36,554 nucleotides of DNA, taken from positions 1 to 36,554 of the forward strand of contig NZ_CALTUX010000021.1 of assembly GCF_943912825.1 (NCBI RefSeq), written 5' to 3'. The position numbers were made by a program, and so were the translations under genes. Positions 32,172 to 36,554 of the stretch are shown in pieces (within the stretch, counting starts at the first letter, position 1; the number at the start of each line of letters is the position of its first letter). The notes under the pieces are model-generated. The model ran no database searches and was not told where the DNA came from. It saw only the letters and a program-made list of their open reading frames with translations. The DNA comes from an uncultured Anaerococcus sp. (GTDB lineage Bacteria; Bacillota; Clostridia; Tissierellales; Peptoniphilaceae).

Positions 32172-32987
32172 ATGAAAAAAATATTGATTTTGGGTATCCT
32201 TTTGACATTGACCTCTTGCGGTTTTGAATCAAAGGCAGAATTTGAAGCCAAAAACACTCCTAAAAAATCTGAAGAGATTGAATTTCCAGAGATAAAGTAT
32301 TTGCCATCTACAAATTCAGGGTCATCTAGCCTTGATTTTGAAGAAACTTATGGCAAGGGCAAGATGGGATCTGCAGTAGCTATAGAAGATGCTATCGGAT
32401 TTTTAAAGGATTTTGGTCTAGGGGATAATTATCTAGGTATATCTGTTCTTGAGTCATCATATTCACCAGACTCTTTTTCTGCTGTTTTATCTTTTGAGAA
32501 GAACGATCAATTGGTAGAAAAGGAATATGGACCAGTCATAAGCCCAGGTGGTTTATTTTCTAAGGTGTCATTTGATGTAATAGAATCTGACTCAGGACCT
32601 GTCCTACTAGCTAGTCAGGTCGTAATAAATGAGGATTCTACATCTTCGGCATATTTTCTATACAATAAATATATGTCACTAATAGATTCCTTTAAATTTG
32701 AAAACTCAATAGTAGACCCTTCGACCAAGGTCTATAGACTAGGCAACTTATTAGAAACTAAGCAGGGTCAAGCCTATGACTTAGATGGTCTTATAGGAGA
32801 TAGGCTAGGTGCAGAAGATGAACACCTAGGAGAAATCCTAACAGCCTACAATATAAAATATAAAAAAATAAAGGCATCCATAGATGGCAATGAAAGATCT
32901 GTAGGAAATATGCCAAGCGACCCTAAAAATAAGATATTAACTATAAAATATGAAAATGAAAAAGGTACAATATTAAATATAAAATAG
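32172..32987 (+). CDS. Hypothetical lipoprotein
   Basis: A 271-aa protein. The signal peptide MKKILILGILLTLTSCGFES has lipobox LTSC (Cys16). The mature part begins with a charged linker and continues as an acidic alpha/beta domain (SAVAIEDAIGFLKDFGLGDN, SYSPDSFSAVLSFEKN). A later segment, TKVYRLGNLLETKQGQAYDL, is followed by a basic C-terminus. I recognise no family. It sits 1 bp after the rhomboid gene and 11 bp before pepF, so the three are probably cotranscribed. Confidence 0.82.
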   Translation: MKKILILGILLTLTSCGFESKAEFEAKNTPKKSEEIEFPEIKYLPSTNSGSSSLDFEETYGKGKMGSAVAIEDAIGFLKDFGLGDNYLGISVLESSYSPDSFSAVLSFEKNDQLVEKEYGPVISPGGLFSKVSFDVIESDSGPVLLASQVVINEDSTSSAYFLYNKYMSLIDSFKFENSIVDPSTKVYRLGNLLETKQGQAYDLDGLIGDRLGAEDEHLGEILTAYNIKYKKIKASIDGNERSVGNMPSDPKNKILTIKYENEKGTILNIK

Positions 32988-32998
32988 GAGGATATTTA

Positions 32999-34777
32999 AT
33001 GCAAAGAAACGAAATAGAAGAGAGATTAAAATGGGACACTTCATCCATTTATGAGAATGATGAAGACTTTTATAAAGATATTGAAGAGATAAAGGCTCTT
33101 GTAGACAAACTTACATCTTATAAGGGAAAAATCACATCAAGCCTAGAAAATTTCAAGGCCTACCTAAAATTAGACGAAGAATTTTCTAGAAAGATGGAAA
33201 AGGCCTATGTATTTTCATCCCTAAAATCAGATGAAGATACCAGGGTAACCAAATACCAAGAGATGAGCCAAGTAGCTCAAAATACATGGGTAGGAGCATC
33301 AAGTGCCCTTTCATTTGTACAACCAGAGCTCTTATCAACAGATAAAAAAGTTATAGATAAATACCTAGAAGATAGTGAAATTTCATACCTAAAACACTAT
33401 TTTGACGATATTTTCAGAAACAAAGACCATGTCCTAGATGAAAATGGAGAAACAATCTTAGCAGCCTTTGGCAAGCTAAAGAATAACCCACAAAACACCT
33501 ACATGATCTTTAATAACGCCGACCTATCCTTCCCAAGTGTAGAAAAGGATGGCGAAGAGATAAGATTATCTGATGCTAACTTCGTAACCCTCCAAGAAGA
33601 CCCAGATAGGGACTTCAGACGCCAGGTTTATGAGAAATATTACAAGACCTACAGACAATACTCAAACACCCTAGCATCAACTCTAGATGGTGAATTTACA
33701 GCTCATAACGTAGAAGCGAAATTAAGAAAATTCTCATCAGCAAGAGAAATGTCACTTTTCAAAAACAACCTTCCAGAAGAAATTTATGACAATCTCCTAG
33801 AAGTAGTTCATGAAAATAGCGACATCCACAGAGACTACACCACACTTAGAAAAGAATACTTAGGCGTAGATGACCTAGGCTTCCACGATATCTATGTGCC
33901 ACTAGTAGAAGACTATGACAGAAAAATCGAATTTGACGAAGCAAAAGAAATAGTCCTAGCAGCCATAGCACCACTTGGTGAAGAATATGTTAAGGTAGCA
34001 AGAGAAGGTTTTGAATCAAGATGGTTTGACGTTATGCCAAACGAAGGCAAGAGATCTGGTGCCTATTCATCAGGATCCTACGATACCCAACCATTCATAT
34101 TACTAAACCACACCAACACCATAAATGACGTATTTACAGTAGTTCACGAGCTAGGCCACTCTATGCATTCCTACTACACAAGATCAACCCAACCATACCA
34201 ATATGGTTCATATTCAATCTTTTTAGCAGAAATAGCATCAACAACCAACGAGCTTCTATTATTAGATTACATGCTAAAACATAGCCAAAGCGAAGAAGAA
34301 ACAAAATATCTTCTAAACTATTTTGTAAACCAATTCAAATCAACAGTATTTAGACAAACAATGTTTGCAGAATTTGAACACAAGGTAAACAAATTAGTGG
34401 AAGCAGGAGAACCAATCCCAGCAGAAAGATTACACGCAATCTACAAAGAACTAAACGAAGAATTATTCGGAAAAGACATAGAAGTAGATGACTATATAGC
34501 AGCAGAATGGGCAAGAATCCCACACTTCTATATGTTCTACTATGTATTCCAATACGCAACAGGCTTCATGAGCGCAGTAGCCCTAAGCCAAAAAATCCTA
34601 CACGGAACAGACGAAGATAGAAAAGCTTACCTAGGCTTCCTAAAAGCCGGCGAAAGTGAATACCCACTAGAAGTCCTCAAAAAAGCAGGAGTCGACATGA
34701 CAAACAAAGAAGCCATGGAATCTGCCATGGATGTAGCAAGAAAGGCAATGAAGGACTTAAGAGAAGCAATTTTATAA
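32999..34777 (+). CDS. pepF: Oligoendopeptidase F (M3B metallopeptidase)
   Basis: A 592-aa zinc peptidase that degrades cytoplasmic oligopeptides. The HExxH site is HELGH (His383, Glu384, His387), followed by SMHSYYTRS and the third ligand Glu in FLAEIASTTNE. The N-terminus RNEIEERLKWDTSSIYEND and the middle LRKFSSAREMSLFKNNLPEE are typical of PepF. The C-terminal catalytic lobe has PHFYMFYYVFQYATGFMSA. AGGAGG precedes the ATG, and a 12-bp-stem terminator follows. Confidence 0.97.
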   Translation: MQRNEIEERLKWDTSSIYENDEDFYKDIEEIKALVDKLTSYKGKITSSLENFKAYLKLDEEFSRKMEKAYVFSSLKSDEDTRVTKYQEMSQVAQNTWVGASSALSFVQPELLSTDKKVIDKYLEDSEISYLKHYFDDIFRNKDHVLDENGETILAAFGKLKNNPQNTYMIFNNADLSFPSVEKDGEEIRLSDANFVTLQEDPDRDFRRQVYEKYYKTYRQYSNTLASTLDGEFTAHNVEAKLRKFSSAREMSLFKNNLPEEIYDNLLEVVHENSDIHRDYTTLRKEYLGVDDLGFHDIYVPLVEDYDRKIEFDEAKEIVLAAIAPLGEEYVKVAREGFESRWFDVMPNEGKRSGAYSSGSYDTQPFILLNHTNTINDVFTVVHELGHSMHSYYTRSTQPYQYGSYSIFLAEIASTTNELLLLDYMLKHSQSEEETKYLLNYFVNQFKSTVFRQTMFAEFEHKVNKLVEAGEPIPAERLHAIYKELNEELFGKDIEVDDYIAAEWARIPHFYMFYYVFQYATGFMSAVALSQKILHGTDEDRKAYLGFLKAGESEYPLEVLKKAGVDMTNKEAMESAMDVARKAMKDLREAIL

Positions 34778-34780
34778 TAA

Positions 34781-34817
34781 AAAAATACCCTCCTTGCCAA
34801 GCAAAGAGGGTATTTTT
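34781..34817. terminator. Terminator between pepF and the anti-sigma gene
   Basis: AAAAATACCCTC (34781-34792) and GAGGGTATTTTT (34806-34817) form a perfect 12-bp stem with a 13-nt loop. Symmetric A/T tails allow both convergent transcripts to stop here. Confidence 0.92.
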
Positions 34818-34826
34818 CTGCCTAAA

Positions 34827-35405
34827 TCATCTATCCTTCTTCTCCCATAAAACATTGCCATTCTCATCGTAGACCTTATCAACTCTTTCAAGTTCAACAA
34901 AATCATTGTCATATTGTTCATTCCTATACAAAGGTCTTATATACCTAGTCCAAGGGGTTTGCCAGAATTTTATTGTCCAGATTTTTTGGTTTTCCCAAGA
35001 GCCGTTGGCAGAAAATAATATTCCACCCTTGCCTTGGTATTTCATCATTAGATAATCGTCCTTTTCATAAAATTCCACCTTAGCTGGGTCAACTGGCAGG
35101 TCATAATGGTTTACGAAAATAAATCCACTGACAGAAAGCCCTATTATAAGGATAGTCCCCAAGACCCTTGTTATAATTTTTTTAGAAAGATTGGCCTTAA
35201 GATATTCAATAGGTTTAAGATCAGATTTTCTAAGGTCTTTACTAGAAGGAATTTTAACTTCACCAGATAATTTTTCGTAATATTTTTTGCAAGACTCACA
35301 ATTATTTATGTGGTCTTCTACAAATTTTTTAGAATTATCGCTTAATAAATCATCTATATAAAGAGGCATCAAGTCTTTAATTATATCACAATCATATTTC
35401 ATCAT
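34827..35405 (-). CDS. Zinc-finger anti-sigma factor, membrane-anchored
   Basis: A 192-aa protein. The N-terminal anti-sigma zinc domain carries H-x3-C-x2-C in DHINNCESCKKYYEKL (about 32-47), preceded by CDIIKDLMPLYIDDLLS. One transmembrane helix lies at about 79-103 (RVLGTILIIGLSVSGFIFV). The rest is an external beta-rich domain (KVEFYEKDDYLMMKY, SANGSWENQKIW). It overlaps the sigma gene by 14 bp. It should hold the ECF sigma inactive until an envelope signal is sensed. The signal is unknown. Confidence 0.9.
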   Translation of the reverse strand: MMKYDCDIIKDLMPLYIDDLLSDNSKKFVEDHINNCESCKKYYEKLSGEVKIPSSKDLRKSDLKPIEYLKANLSKKIITRVLGTILIIGLSVSGFIFVNHYDLPVDPAKVEFYEKDDYLMMKYQGKGGILFSANGSWENQKIWTIKFWQTPWTRYIRPLYRNEQYDNDFVELERVDKVYDENGNVLWEKKDR

Positions 35406-35883
35406 TTTCCTCCAAATAATCTATAATCATATTCTTAGCTCTGTAAAAAGTAACCCTAGCCCGGGTGTCTGTTTTGCCAAAAATCTTGCCAATGCTCTTA
35501 TAATCGAGTTCTCCAAAGACCCTGAGATTAAAAACCTCCTTGTAGGGCTCTTTCATGGAATGAAGAAAGATATGGACCCTAAGAGCTAGGTCCTTATCGG
35601 CAAGGTTTTCGACAAAAGAAATTTTATCATCAGAAACTCTGTTTAGATCAAAACCATCACTCATCCTTTTATTTTTCCTATAATAATCATATAGGCAATT
35701 TCTGGCAATGGTAAAAAGCCAAGCCCTAATATCAACAGACCCGTCAAACTTATGCATCTTATCAAGGGCCTTGGCAAAGGTCGCATGGCAAATGTCGATG
35801 GCCAAGTCGCTGTTAGAGCAAAGGCTCAGGCTAAACCTATATACATCCTTGTTGTAATCTTCATAAATCTTGGCAAAATCCAT
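35392..35883 (-). CDS. ECF-type RNA polymerase sigma factor
   Basis: A 163-aa sigma-70 family protein. Region 2 (about 8-75) includes DICHATFAKALDKMHKFDG and IRAWLFTIARNCLYDYYRK, the -10 recognition helix. Region 4 (about 105-155) has EPYKEVFNLRVFGELDYKSI then GKTDTRARVTFYRAKNMI. Regions 1 and 3 are absent, as in ECF sigmas. AAGGAG precedes the ATG. It is first in a two-gene operon with its anti-sigma. Autoregulation is usual for such pairs, but no promoter motif could be matched here. Confidence 0.94.
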   Translation of the reverse strand: MDFAKIYEDYNKDVYRFSLSLCSNSDLAIDICHATFAKALDKMHKFDGSVDIRAWLFTIARNCLYDYYRKNKRMSDGFDLNRVSDDKISFVENLADKDLALRVHIFLHSMKEPYKEVFNLRVFGELDYKSIGKIFGKTDTRARVTFYRAKNMIIDYLEENDEI

Positions 35884-36058
35884 CTATATCTCCTTATATC
35901 TATCAAATATTCTACCTCCTTAATAGGTCCTTCTAATATAATAACGAATGAATATTGAAAGTGTTACAAATATTAGAAGATTCTAAATAACAAATAAGAC
36001 ATATATATAGAAGGAAAAGAAAAATAATAAGAAAATATAAAAAAATATCAAAAATCAT

Positions 36059-36087
36059 TTGACATAGATAAAAAAAGCTAGTACATT
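36059..36087 (+). promoter_or_regulatory. rRNA promoter P1
   Basis: TTGACA (36059-36064), 17 nt, TACATT (36082-36087), followed by ATATAGG. The most upstream of three tandem promoters of the rRNA operon. Confidence 0.7.
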
Positions 36088-36143
36088 ATATAGGCACGAG
36101 ATATGGAAGTGCTTATAAGTCAAAAAAATATTTGCAAAAATAT

Positions 36144-36172
36144 TTGACAAGCAAAGAAATATATCGTATACT
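36144..36172 (+). promoter_or_regulatory. rRNA promoter P2
   Basis: TTGACA (36144-36149), 17 nt, TATACT (36167-36172). The near-consensus boxes and spacing are identical to those of P1 and P3. Confidence 0.85.
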
Positions 36173-36239
36173 AATATTAATGCTGCTGAAGGTATTTATC
36201 GGAAAAACTTAAATATTTTAAAAAAACTTCAAAAAATAT

Positions 36240-36268
36240 TTGACAAGATAAGAACTTCGTGGTATTAT
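36240..36268 (+). promoter_or_regulatory. rRNA promoter P3
   Basis: TTGACA (36240-36245), 17 nt, TATTAT (36263-36268). P2 and P3 share AAATATTTGACAAG across the -35, so they look like duplicated units. About 240 nt of leader follow before the 16S gene. Confidence 0.85.
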
Positions 36269-36510
36269 ATAAGAGTCGCAACAAGTTAGCGACACTGAAC
36301 CGGAATAAAATATAACAATAAGATAATCAAGGTTAATTATTAAACTTCTATTATATATAGAAAAAAATAATTACTTTGGAGAATAACAACTATAACCTAG
36401 TTAAATTTCTTTACAGTAAATGATTCTTGATATACAAGAATATAAATCACGCATTTGATTAAGTCAAGTGTAAATGAAAAGAGTCTTGATCAAAGACTTT
36501 CATACAAATT
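36269..36510 (+). other. 16S rRNA leader
   Basis: A transcribed leader with no ORF. GAGTCTT-GATC-AAAGACTT (about 36481-36501) forms a short hairpin just before the 16S 5' end, and TTCTTGATATACAAGAA (about 36423-36439) is another palindrome. Such stems can serve antitermination or RNase III processing of pre-rRNA. The pairing of the leader with a 3' partner is outside the window. Confidence 0.5.
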
Positions 36511-36554
36511 TTTTATGAGAGTTTGATCCTGGCTCAGGATTAACGCTGGCGGCG
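36511..36554 (+). rRNA. 16S ribosomal RNA, 5' end (partial)
   Basis: AGAGTTTGATCCTGGCTCAG, the universal 27F site, begins at about 36518. GATTAACGCTGGCGGCG follows to the window end, as in bacterial 16S rRNA helices 1-3. The mature 5' end is estimated at about 36511. Only the first 40-odd bases are present; the rest lies to the right. Confidence 0.97.

Overview
The window comes from a low-G+C Gram-positive anaerobe. The codon usage is AT-rich, ribosome binding sites are AAGGAGG-like, secreted proteins are lipoproteins, and T-box and glmS-ribozyme leaders are present. The gene content and the start of a 16S rRNA gene at the right edge suggest the Tissierellia/Peptoniphilaceae (Anaerococcus-like). 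That genus-level guess is inference; no database search was possible.

Left part (1-13.3 kb): glmS with a recognisable glmS self-cleaving ribozyme in its leader; small hypothetical, DUF1232 and DUF4236 proteins; a carbamoyltransferase with an atypical substrate loop; a DUF6110-like protein overlapping a P1B-type ATPase whose membrane metal motif is Phe-Ser-Cys instead of Cys-Pro-Cys; then a DeoR-type repressor divergent from a complete deoxyribonucleoside catabolic operon (deoC, deoB, a NupC-type transporter, pyrimidine-nucleoside phosphorylase).

Middle part (13.3-21.7 kb), the most unusual: a promoter, T-box leader and start of an amino-acid ABC transporter lipoprotein gene occur twice as a perfect 445-bp direct repeat, offset by 5361 bp. 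The downstream copy leads the intact TrpXYZ-like transporter. The upstream copy is a broken 57-codon stub. Between them sits a visibly more AT-rich, tightly overlapping cassette: a Cys-rich secreted peptide gene interrupted by an in-frame TAG, a beta-propeller-like lipoprotein, two FtsX/MacB-like membrane proteins, a lactococcin-972-group-type ABC ATPase, and a membrane-anchored thioredoxin-like protein with CPAC. It reads as a bacteriocin/export-immunity island acquired within the T-box transporter locus. The repeats could let it excise by homologous recombination.

Right part (21.7-36.5 kb): a zinc-uptake operon (zinT, znuA, znuC, znuB) on the minus strand with a Fur/Zur-like operator over its promoter; two small possibly paralogous ORFs, each ending in a strong terminator; ahpC-ahpF with a PerR/Fur-like box; a DMT-family exporter; a 1.1-kb gene-free interval of degenerate and tandem repeats; glycerate kinase, rhomboid protease, a lipoprotein and oligoendopeptidase F; an ECF sigma/anti-sigma pair; and three tandem near-consensus promoters leading into a 16S rRNA gene that runs off the window.
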